From Zunongwangia sp. ESRF-bin46 (lineage in GTDB: Bacteria > Bacteroidota > Bacteroidia > Flavobacteriales > Flavobacteriaceae): 64,000 nucleotides of DNA. Both the position numbers and the translations under genes were made by a program. The notes beneath the pieces were generated by a model. That model ran no database searches and was not told where the DNA came from. It saw only the letters and a program-made list of their open reading frames with translations. Shown here one piece after another: positions 18,570 to 25,585 of this stretch. The stretch's first letter is position 1, and the number at the start of each line of letters is the position of its first letter. The stretch is taken from positions 28,204 through 92,203 of the forward strand of contig NTLF01000022.1 in NCBI GenBank assembly GCA_002631855.1. Reading direction: 5' to 3'.

Positions 18570-19714
18570 TGAGAAAAATACTGCTGACATTAATAATCTG
18601 CTTTTTGAGTCTAATTAATTATGCTCAAGAAAATATCACATCTGAATTAGAAAAAATTTATGGAGACGAAAAATATGATTTGATTATTTCCGAGCATTCT
18701 GAAAAAGTAAACGACTATCCCGCAAAAGCAGTTTACTATGTTGCTATGGCTTATTATATGAAAACGAATGACAATAAAGTATTGGAATTAATGGATTTGT
18801 CTATTCAAAAGGACAAAACCGACCCTGATGCATATTTTATTAAAGGAATGACTTTTAATTATATGGGACAATTTGACAAAGCAATTGAATCTTTCAGTAA
18901 AGCAATCGAATTAGATTCCACAAACTCAAATTACTTCAGCGGTTTAGGAGATTCATATATTAGTCAAGAAAAATATAAAGACGCACTAACAGCATATACT
19001 ACTGCAACTGAAAAAAAAGAGCCGATTGACCGACCATTTACAATGATTCCACAAATTTATGCTGAACTGAATCAACCTGAAAAGGCTTTAGAGGCCTTTT
19101 ATAAATCAAAACAAACCATATCAAAAGAATCTGATTCATATATAAACGCATTATATAATATCGGACTTTACGAGTTTCTAAATAAGGAATTTGAAAAATC
19201 CGAAATTGCTTTTAAAGAACTAATTGAATTAGTACCAAATGATTATCATTCAATTTCAAAGCTGGTTCAAGTTTATTATGGGCAAAAAGAATATGAGAAA
19301 ACTAAACCTCTAAAAGAAAAATTATATAAGGCTTATAACCAAGGCAAACTCAAAGACAATTTAAAAGACCAATTTTGCTTTGACCAATTTGATTGGGAAG
19401 ATAAGTACATTTTTGCGTTTGAAAGGTTTGCAGAAAAAGAAGGAAAACTTTATTACAAACACATTTTTCACGTAACAGACAAAGAAAATGGAAAAACCAA
19501 ATTTACCATTCAAACTGAGAACTCGCCAATTTCAGTTGAGTTAGGTGGACCAAAATATGTTCTTGGAATGGATAAAAATGGAACTCATTCAACATTCAGA
19601 TATGGATTTGAAGAAGACTTCAATTACGAAGATTTAAAAAAGACAGTGCTTCTTGTCCTTGAAAAGAAAATTAAGGCTGGAGCGAGTTCAAGACCAACTA
19701 AAAAGAATAAATAA
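18569..19714 (+). CDS. Secreted tetratricopeptide-repeat protein
   Basis: A 381-residue exported protein: signal peptide ending INYAQ (about residues 1-20), then at least five TPR units from about residue 50 to 250 (for example YFIKGMTFNYMGQFDKAIE and YFSGLGDSYISQEKYKDAL), then a C-terminal domain of about 120 residues that I do not recognise. TPR units suggest protein binding in the periplasm or outer membrane. The gene lies between a perfect 14-bp inverted repeat (18556-18569 and 19716-19729); its ATG uses the last base of the left arm. Confidence 0.8.
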   Translation: MRKILLTLIICFLSLINYAQENITSELEKIYGDEKYDLIISEHSEKVNDYPAKAVYYVAMAYYMKTNDNKVLELMDLSIQKDKTDPDAYFIKGMTFNYMGQFDKAIESFSKAIELDSTNSNYFSGLGDSYISQEKYKDALTAYTTATEKKEPIDRPFTMIPQIYAELNQPEKALEAFYKSKQTISKESDSYINALYNIGLYEFLNKEFEKSEIAFKELIELVPNDYHSISKLVQVYYGQKEYEKTKPLKEKLYKAYNQGKLKDNLKDQFCFDQFDWEDKYIFAFERFAEKEGKLYYKHIFHVTDKENGKTKFTIQTENSPISVELGGPKYVLGMDKNGTHSTFRYGFEEDFNYEDLKKTVLLVLEKKIKAGASSRPTKKNK

Positions 19715-19715
19715 C

Positions 19716-19815
19716 TAATTGTGGGTAACAATGGCTATAAGTAACTGCTTGTTCTCGCCTACTTAAGTGCTAACTCATGCAACTACTCATGGCCGAGACC
19801 ATTGTGGCACATTTG
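19716..19815 (+). repeat. Intercassette structured repeat 2
   Basis: Begins with TAATTGTGGGTAAC (19716-19729), the exact complement of 18556-18569, and AACAATGGCTATAA (19727-19740). It ends in GGCCGAGACC (19791-19800) and ATTGTGGCACATTTG, the left arm of the next cassette. Across the element ACAATGG pairs with CCATTGT. The inner part differs from repeat 1 and folds less well (GTAACTGC against GCAACTAC, 6 of 8). Confidence 0.65.
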
Positions 19816-19826
19816 ACCAAAAATCT

Positions 19827-20804
19827 ATGAAACAAAAAATTACTCTACTTTTATCCTTATTCTTTTCACTTGCAATTTACAGTCAAATTGATTCAACAAA
19901 AATTGCCTTTATTGCATATTGGTCAATAGGCGATGATTACGATTTTAAAGTATCAAAAGTCAAAAGAGAATGGAAAAATGATGTGTTAACCAAAAAAGAT
20001 TCATCGCAGTATATTGCAAATTTTAAAGTTTTAGATTCTACAGAAGAATCATATAAAATTCAATGGACGTATAAAAACAATATTGTAAGTACATTTCAAG
20101 AGAAAGCTGAAAAAATATTCGAAGACAAAGAAGCTGTCAATCAAATTCTCAAAAAAAATGACCTCTCAAAAGTAATTTATAAAACAAATGAACTTGGAGA
20201 ATTTATTGAAATTTTAAATTGGAAAGAGTTAGGAGAATCAACAAAATTATTGCTGCAAGAAATGCTAAATAATTTTGAAAAAAAGAATCCAGAAAAAGTT
20301 AACGAATTAAGAAATGCTATGAACCCAATTATTGATATATATAGTTCTAAACAAGGTCTCGAACAATTGGCGATTAAAGAACTTCAATATTTTCACTCTC
20401 CATTTGGACTGGAATACGATATTACAGAGCCAATTGAATATAAACAAGAACTTCCGAATGTTTTGGGAGGTGAACCAATTTTGGCAGATGCTACGCTAAC
20501 CTTTGAGGAAGTAGACTTTGAAAATAGCTTTTGTTCATTGAAAGAGGAGACTGTCATAAATCCAGATGATACCAAACGAGTAGTTCAAGAATTATTCACG
20601 AGAATGAAAATTGACGAATCAAAAACTGACAACACTTTCGATAATGCAGTTTTTGATATAACAGATTTAAACTACTATCAATATTATTTTTATCCAGGAG
20701 TACCCCATTACATTTATGGAGGTAGAAAGTTCGTTTTAAAAATGGAAAAAACAGACATAGAAAAAATTGAAGAACTTTATATTGAGTTAATTTACGATGA
20801 ATAA
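19827..20804 (+). CDS. Secreted protein of unknown function
   Basis: A 325-residue exported protein with signal peptide MKQKITLLLSLFFSLAIYSQ. The frame is open upstream to 19767, but that part lies in the intercassette repeat; the ATG at 19827 gives a clean signal peptide and is preferred. The mature protein is rich in Lys/Glu and beta-strand-like segments, with no motif I recognise. It is bracketed by imperfect inverted arms (ATTGTGGCACATTT at 19801 and AATGCCAAAACAAC at 20808). Confidence 0.7.
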   Translation: MKQKITLLLSLFFSLAIYSQIDSTKIAFIAYWSIGDDYDFKVSKVKREWKNDVLTKKDSSQYIANFKVLDSTEESYKIQWTYKNNIVSTFQEKAEKIFEDKEAVNQILKKNDLSKVIYKTNELGEFIEILNWKELGESTKLLLQEMLNNFEKKNPEKVNELRNAMNPIIDIYSSKQGLEQLAIKELQYFHSPFGLEYDITEPIEYKQELPNVLGGEPILADATLTFEEVDFENSFCSLKEETVINPDDTKRVVQELFTRMKIDESKTDNTFDNAVFDITDLNYYQYYFYPGVPHYIYGGRKFVLKMEKTDIEKIEELYIELIYDE

Positions 20805-20807
20805 AAA

Positions 20808-20829
20808 AATGCCAAAACAACATATATAG
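20808..20829 (+). repeat. Partial intercassette repeat 3
   Basis: AATGCCAAAACAAC (20808-20821) imperfectly complements the left arm of the preceding gene, and AACAACATATATAG (20816-20829) matches the conserved repeat start. The inner hairpins and the TTATACGAGACC end are missing before the next gene, so this copy looks truncated. Confidence 0.5.
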
Positions 20830-20902
20830 CTCATTGCAGCTTGTTTTTCGTAAAGATCCAAATACAAAACCAAATCAAATAATTTAAAATATAAATGTAC
20901 AA

Positions 20903-21553
20903 ATGAAAAAAATTACAATTATCAGTTGTTTAATATTACTAACTACCAGTGTTTTTGGGCAAGATAGTACCACAGAATTTGGTATTAAAGGTGGAATAAA
21001 TTACTCAAAGCATACCCCAAATATTGAAGTTAACGGTGTAGAAGCGTTAGATTTTAATCGAAAAGTTGGTTTTTATGTTGGGGGTTATGCTAATTTTGAG
21101 ATTTCAGATATTTTAAAGTTGCAACCTGAATTACTTTTTGCATTGCAAGGTACAAACACCTCAACCGAAATCGAAATTAGAGAATCTGCTGATCAAGCAC
21201 CAATGCTCGCCGAATTTAAAACAAGCGTTACCGAATCAACTATTTCCCTTCCAATAATGCTCCAACTATATCCGTCAGAAAATTTTTATTTTGAAATTGG
21301 TCCGCAATTAGGATACATTGTAAGTAGAAAGGATAAATTTACAGAGAATCCATTTTCGGAACCAGGAATGCCATTAGGGATTAGTGAAGGTTGTCCAAGT
21401 TGTGATAAGTTTGATTTTGGTGCCGCTTTAGGTATTGGATATAATTTTACAAATCAAATTGGAATTAATGCTCGATATTTTGCTGGACTAATTGAGCGAA
21501 ACAATACAATAAAATCATCTGTTATAAATCTGGGCGTTAATTACAAGCTGTAA
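20903..21553 (+). CDS. Outer-membrane beta-barrel protein (PorT-like)
   Basis: A 216-residue protein with signal peptide (about residues 1-19, ending VFGQ) and a small beta-barrel of alternating hydrophobic strands: GIKGGINYS near the N-terminus, repeated YVGGYANFE and IGINARYFAG strands, and a final strand ending in YKL. This fits the outer membrane protein beta-barrel family common in Bacteroidota. A Cys pair (CPSC) lies in a loop near residue 170. No known ligand. Confidence 0.8.
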   Translation: MKKITIISCLILLTTSVFGQDSTTEFGIKGGINYSKHTPNIEVNGVEALDFNRKVGFYVGGYANFEISDILKLQPELLFALQGTNTSTEIEIRESADQAPMLAEFKTSVTESTISLPIMLQLYPSENFYFEIGPQLGYIVSRKDKFTENPFSEPGMPLGISEGCPSCDKFDFGAALGIGYNFTNQIGINARYFAGLIERNNTIKSSVINLGVNYKL

Positions 21554-21561
21554 ACTATTGT

Positions 21562-21705
21562 AACAACGTATTTAAAATACTACTATTACAGACTTTCTCA
21601 AAGGCTTATGTGTATTTTTGCAGACAGACAAATTTTTAAACTTGGCTCTTGTATAACCCGAAAAGTCAGCGTCTTTTTATACGCTACGTTTCATATACAT
21701 AACTG
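21562..21705 (+). repeat. Intercassette structured repeat 4
   Basis: AACAACGTATTTAA (21562-21575) matches the conserved start and contains the palindrome GTATTTAAAATAC. TTATACGCTACG near 21677 matches the conserved end TTATACGAGACC less well. AGCGT and ACGCT form a short hairpin there. A gene-specific inverted arm pair could not be found for the next gene. Confidence 0.5.
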
Positions 21706-21725
21706 TTGTGCGCAATAAAAAATAC

Positions 21726-22499
21726 ATGAAAATGAATAAGCGACAAATTAAAAAAGTACTTGAAAAAACATTAAACATTAAGGTTAGTCGTCTAAAAAAC
21801 AATGAAGGAAAAATGACTTCCTTAGTTATTAATGAGGCTATCAATTTTGAAAAAGAAGTTATTTTTATTGCAATTCCCAAGACTGGTACAACTTCGGTAA
21901 GAACACAATTAAAGCAACCTGGAATACCGATAATTGAGAATCCTCATTTAGACATTTCCCAAATTCAAGACTTAATCTATATTTATTTACTTAAAGAGAA
22001 CCTTGGAACAAACAGGACTTTCCCGAATGGCAATATTGCAAATGATGAAGAATTAAGACAAGAGGCAGAGAAAATATTTAACTCTTTTTTTAAATTTTCA
22101 GCAGTTAGAAACCCATGGGCGAGAGCAGTCTCTTTATACAGTAGAAGAGAAGGCATAAAATTAAAAGATAAAATTACTTTTGACGAGTTCTGTGAAAACC
22201 ACTTCTACGCAAGTGATACATGTTTCCACCCAACCTTGCATAAAAATCAAATAGACTGGTTGACTTCAAATAACGGAAAACTTTTAATGGATTTTGTGTA
22301 TAAAGTTGAAGAGTATGAGAATGCTATTGATGAGATTAGTAAAATAACTAATGGTCGCTTATTATTAGATAATGTTAAACGAAATGTAAACCCAAATTCA
22401 AAGTCCAGTGACTATCGGAACATGTACAATGATAAAACACGAAAAATAATAGAAAAACGATTTGAAAAAGATATAGATTATTTCAAGTATACATTCTAA
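21726..22499 (+). CDS. Sulfotransferase-family protein
   Basis: Likely transfers sulfate from PAPS to a carbohydrate or other acceptor in the cytoplasm. The 5'-phosphosulfate loop is IFIAIPKTGTTSVR and the 3'-phosphate loop is VRNPWARAVSLYSRREG, with expected spacing. The frame is open from a GTG at 21708, but that codon lies in the intercassette region; ATG at 21726 (or 21732) gives 257 or 255 residues and is preferred. No membrane helix is seen. A second sulfotransferase-like gene lies 1 kb downstream. Confidence 0.8.
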   Translation: MKMNKRQIKKVLEKTLNIKVSRLKNNEGKMTSLVINEAINFEKEVIFIAIPKTGTTSVRTQLKQPGIPIIENPHLDISQIQDLIYIYLLKENLGTNRTFPNGNIANDEELRQEAEKIFNSFFKFSAVRNPWARAVSLYSRREGIKLKDKITFDEFCENHFYASDTCFHPTLHKNQIDWLTSNNGKLLMDFVYKVEEYENAIDEISKITNGRLLLDNVKRNVNPNSKSSDYRNMYNDKTRKIIEKRFEKDIDYFKYTF

Positions 22500-22589
22500 C
22501 AATAAACTAAAGCATACACATTTTGTATAAGTAATGGCAGTCACCTTTTTCAGCCCTACAATTTTTATACAAGACCATTATAACACACT
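22500..22589 (+). repeat. Intercassette structured repeat 5 (short)
   Basis: GTATAAG near 22524 pairs with TTATAC at 22565-22570, which continues as AAGACC (to 22576), the conserved end motif with one change. Only about 35 bases separate the arms, so the inner hairpins of repeat 1 are absent. The next gene starts 13 bases later. Confidence 0.5.
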
Positions 22590-23153
22590 ATGAGAAAAGC
22601 CCTAATAATATTAGTAATTATTCTAACTTCAAATATAACCTACGCACAATTTATAAAGGAAAAATCAATCAATGCTCAAATTGGGTATGGGCTGAGTGCG
22701 CCGTACAATAGTAATGATGATTTCGTCAATGATGGATTTTTTGCACAAGGAGAGTTGGTGCTTAAGGTCACTTCCTGGGTTGAGTTTAGACCTTATGTAG
22801 GTTTCATTTTAACAAGCTCAGATGGAAAAGACTTAAATGACAATCCAACTGATGAAAAAGCGGAATCAAAGGCCTTGTTGCTTGGCGGAAAGGCAAGAGT
22901 TAGGGCACCAATCCCTTGGGTAGCGCCTTATGTTGAAATTGGAATAGGAACTTCGATTGGAAAATTTAATACACTAACAGCGTTTGATGACATCGATAAA
23001 GGCGGAATTATTTACCATATTCCCTTCTCATTTGGAGTGGAGTTGGGAAAAAATAATAACGTTGATTTAGGGTTTGCTTATTACTTTCAGCCATCTGTTG
23101 AACAATTTGTTGGAGCGTTGGCTGTTGGAGTCACATTTCCGTTGAAAAATTGA
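22590..23153 (+). CDS. Outer-membrane beta-barrel protein
   Basis: A 187-residue exported protein with a signal peptide ending ITYAQ (about residues 1-20) and a predicted eight-stranded barrel: strands such as INAQIGYGLS, WVEFRPYVGFIL, APYVEIGIGTS and VDLGFAYYF, and a terminal strand ending VGVTFPLKN. Fits the OmpW/porin-like small barrel group in outline, but the exact family is not certain. Confidence 0.75.
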   Translation: MRKALIILVIILTSNITYAQFIKEKSINAQIGYGLSAPYNSNDDFVNDGFFAQGELVLKVTSWVEFRPYVGFILTSSDGKDLNDNPTDEKAESKALLLGGKARVRAPIPWVAPYVEIGIGTSIGKFNTLTAFDDIDKGGIIYHIPFSFGVELGKNNNVDLGFAYYFQPSVEQFVGALAVGVTFPLKN

Positions 23154-23164
23154 AGCTAAAATAA

Positions 23165-23308
23165 AAATGCCGGATAATAATATATAACCCTAATTACGAC
23201 GGATTTGACTACGGCTGAACACAATCGGAATTATCAACGTCAGTATCAAACTGAATAAATTCGTACATTTATCCGAAACTGGGGTTCTACGAGACCTTTA
23301 GAAAGTAT
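23165..23308 (+). repeat. Intercassette structured repeat 6 (homologue of repeat 1)
   Basis: Shares order and much sequence with 18423-18569: AATAATATATAACC (23176-23189), TAATTACGACGG, GACTACG, TCGGAATTA, ACGTCAGTATC, AACTGGGGTT, TCTACGAGACC (23286-23296). The outer stem is kept by paired changes (AACCC with GGGTT here; AATC with GGTT in repeat 1). TTTAGAAAGTAT (23297-23308) is the left arm of the last cassette and matches the complement of 25121-25132 at 10 of 12 positions. Confidence 0.7.
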
Positions 23309-23466
23309 TATAAACAACCTGTAAAGATTATATCATTTAGGTTATCTAAATTCGCTGGAGCGTATTTAAAATGTTTCTTTTTTTTACGTAAAGACCAGGC
23401 AGCTGTGCCAGCAAAGATAACAATCAAACACCCAATGAAGTTTTGTGTAGAAATTACACAAAGGTT
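23308..23466 (-). pseudogene. Remnant of a small membrane-protein gene
   Basis: On the minus strand an open frame ending at 23308 encodes about 50 residues with a plausible membrane helix and basic edge (CLIVIFAGTAAWSLRKKKK) and then YAPANLDNLND. It has no ATG or GTG start; only a TTG is possible. An 8-bp hairpin (TTTGTGTA-GAAAT-TACACAAA, 23442-23462) overlaps its 5' side. It fills most of the gap between repeat 6 and the next gene. Could be a decayed gene or chance. Confidence 0.3.
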
Positions 23467-23483
23467 TTAAAAAGAAATTTGTT

Positions 23484-24320
23484 ATGAACAATTTAGCTAC
23501 TAATTTAAAAACCATAGCAAACAAGACCCCCATAATAAAACCAGTTAAAGATTATCTTGTAAGTAAAGTAAGGGACTTTCAATATGAAAAGATAAAATCC
23601 GATTCCGCTAAACATATTTACCAAATCTACGGTGTTAGAAGGTCGGGGAATCATGCCATCATTGAATGGATTATAGAAAACTCCCCTTCTAGTGGCTTTT
23701 TCTGTAATGATGTTTCCCTTAATCATTCCCCTAAAAGTGCTAGAAGGAGAAAAGCTTTTTATGGGGAAAAGCCAAATATTCTAATGGTTTCTTACGAAAA
23801 TATTAAAACTGATTTTATTAATAACATAACCTGCAATGATGTTGGGGAATACAAGAATTTAAAGAATATACTCATTCTTAGAGACCCTTTCAATCTTTTT
23901 GCAAGTTGGTATAATTGGGAAATGTTTTTTGGGGAAAAATTTAGAGAGAATAGTACATATAGAGAATCAGTTGTTGACACTTGGATTCAAAATGCCAAAC
24001 TATATTTAGAATTACAGCAGATTAAGAACCCAAACCTTCTAGTTATTAACTATAACAGCTGGATGGCAAGTGCGGACTACCGAATTAAATTGTCCAGGCA
24101 GCTCGAAATAAACGAGACTAATAATTTATATGACAAAACACCCGTTTTTGGGCAAGGTAGCTCGTTTAAGAATGATTCCGATCAAGAACTTACGCGACTG
24201 AACAGGTTTTTGAAGTTTAAAGATGACCCTGTATTTAGATCAATATTCAATAATGAAGTATGGAGCCTTTCCAATAAAATTTTTGGAGAAATCCAAAACT
24301 CAAACGTGCTAAAACCATAG
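23484..24320 (+). CDS. Sulfotransferase-like P-loop protein
   Basis: A 278-residue cytoplasmic protein. IYQIYGVRRSGNHAIIEW (near residue 48) corresponds to the nucleotide-binding loop of sulfotransferase-fold proteins, and ILILRDPFNLFASWYNW (near residue 130) to the 3'-phosphate-binding strand and helix. It differs strongly from the sulfotransferase at 21726, so the two are not recent copies. It is followed after 15 bases by the DUF1801 gene with no repeat between, so these genes probably travel as one unit. Confidence 0.7.
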   Translation: MNNLATNLKTIANKTPIIKPVKDYLVSKVRDFQYEKIKSDSAKHIYQIYGVRRSGNHAIIEWIIENSPSSGFFCNDVSLNHSPKSARRRKAFYGEKPNILMVSYENIKTDFINNITCNDVGEYKNLKNILILRDPFNLFASWYNWEMFFGEKFRENSTYRESVVDTWIQNAKLYLELQQIKNPNLLVINYNSWMASADYRIKLSRQLEINETNNLYDKTPVFGQGSSFKNDSDQELTRLNRFLKFKDDPVFRSIFNNEVWSLSNKIFGEIQNSNVLKP

Positions 24321-24335
24321 GTAAACAAGGTAGAT

Positions 24336-24728
24336 ATGAACCGTGAAATTCAAGCCTATAATAACAAGCAAACAGCTACTGACAAAGAAATTTGCGATCA
24401 GCTCGCAATAACAATTAATAGCGAATTATCTGAAGTTGAAAGCAAAATATGGCACGCCCACCCTGTCTGGTTTATAGAAGGCAACCCTATTGCAGGATAC
24501 AGCAAGTTAAAGAACTGTATACGCTTAATGTTCTGGAGTGGGGCAGATTTTGAAGAAGAAAACTTGAAACCCAGCACGGGTAAGTTTAAGGACGCGTCTA
24601 TTCGGTATACTGCCATAGACCAAATAAATTTAACTGATTTAAAAAGATGGTTACAGAAATCTAAAGAAATACAATGGGACTATAAAAACATTGTAAAAAG
24701 AAAAGGAGAATTAATAAGATTGAAATAA
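24336..24728 (+). CDS. DUF1801 domain protein
   Basis: A 130-residue cytoplasmic protein of the DUF1801 (YdhG-like) family, function not established. The family pattern is seen in WHAHPVWFIEGNPIAGYSKLKNCIRLMF, split here between residues about 40-70, followed by the FKDASIRY segment and a C-terminal helix. It sits in a tight three-gene run: 15 bases after the previous gene and 1 base before the next. Confidence 0.75.
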   Translation: MNREIQAYNNKQTATDKEICDQLAITINSELSEVESKIWHAHPVWFIEGNPIAGYSKLKNCIRLMFWSGADFEEENLKPSTGKFKDASIRYTAIDQINLTDLKRWLQKSKEIQWDYKNIVKRKGELIRLK

Positions 24729-24729
24729 T

Positions 24730-25095
24730 ATGAAAACTACACCCGAACACAATGACCGAATGGCAAAACTAACATTTGCATCGGTATATCCACACTACAT
24801 TACAAAAGTTGAGCGTAAAGACAGAACCAAAGAAGAACTACATCAAGTAATAGAATGGCTAACGGGTTTTGACAAGAGTGATTTGCAAACATTGATCGAT
24901 GAGAAAGTGACCTTTAAGACATTCTTTGATAAAGCAACATTAAACCCAAACGCTACGCAGATAACAGGTGTTATTTGTGGTTATAGAATAGAGGAAATTG
25001 ATAATCCGTTAACAAAACAGGTTCGATATTTAGATAAATTAGTTGACGAATTAGCAAAAGGCAAAAAGATGGAAAAGATATTACGCGGTGAATAA
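24730..25095 (+). CDS. DUF2200 domain protein
   Basis: A 121-residue cytoplasmic protein. MAKLTFASVYPHYITKVE near the N-terminus, WLTGFD, and VICGYRIEEIDNPLTKQVRYLDKLVDELAKG region near residues 80-115 (split by position) are typical of DUF2200, function unknown. It starts one base after the DUF1801 stop and is the last gene of the cassette block. Confidence 0.8.
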   Translation: MKTTPEHNDRMAKLTFASVYPHYITKVERKDRTKEELHQVIEWLTGFDKSDLQTLIDEKVTFKTFFDKATLNPNATQITGVICGYRIEEIDNPLTKQVRYLDKLVDELAKGKKMEKILRGE

Positions 25096-25120
25096 GTACT
25101 ACTAAATACTGTACACAAAA

Positions 25121-25132
25121 TTACTATCTAAA
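25121..25132 (+). repeat. Right arm closing the last cassette
   Basis: TTACTATCTAAA matches the complement of TTTAGAAAGTAT (23297-23308) at 10 of 12 positions. The two arms enclose three genes. No AACAAYGTATAA element follows, so the array appears to end here; 28 bases later the next gene ends on the other strand. Confidence 0.4.
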
Positions 25133-25160
25133 TTACAGCTGAAGTAAAAACAGGTATCGC

Positions 25161-25583
25161 TTACTCTCTTTCACACAATATACCCCAAATAGTAATAGCC
25201 TGCTCAGCAGTATTTACTTTTACCTTGTTTTCATTGAGCACTTCTACCTCATCAGGGTTGTTGTATTGAGCATCAAACAAAGCAGTTGCATCAAAACCAT
25301 TACTTAAAAATTGAAGTGTTTTCCAACTACCCTCCCCTGTGTATGTTCCTTTTTCGGAGCGTACTACGGGTTTGTCATTGGTTTCCGGTTGTGGGATGCT
25401 TTTAAAGTTTAGCTGGAAGGTATTATTTTTAAAAAAGACCAAGGAAATAGCAGCTACGCCATTACCTAAACTTTTATAGGCTACGGTCTGCTCACTACCA
25501 ATGGTAACCTCAGCAATATCTTTCTTACTGCCGCAGGAAGTTACTACGGCAGTAAGAAGTATGATGGTTATAATGGTACGCAT
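25161..25583 (-). CDS. Small lipoprotein of unknown function
   Basis: A 140-residue lipoprotein with lipobox VVTSC (Cys17). The mature part is beta-rich with a KGTYTGEGSWKTLQF segment of the kind found in META-like or lipocalin-like small exported proteins; no specific family is recognised. It lies 2 bases downstream of ettA on the same strand and is probably cotranscribed with it. Confidence 0.7.
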   Translation of the reverse strand: MRTIITIILLTAVVTSCGSKKDIAEVTIGSEQTVAYKSLGNGVAAISLVFFKNNTFQLNFKSIPQPETNDKPVVRSEKGTYTGEGSWKTLQFLSNGFDATALFDAQYNNPDEVEVLNENKVKVNTAEQAITIWGILCERE

Positions 25584-25585
25584 GC

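Noticed and set aside
17560..25135. CRISPR array as explanation of the repeats in the accessory block
   Set aside because: The repeats are long, variable, and separated by whole genes; there are no short regular spacers and no cas genes.
16205..25135. Insertion sequence or prophage origin of the block
   Set aside because: No transposase, integrase, phage structural gene, or target-site duplication is seen in the window.
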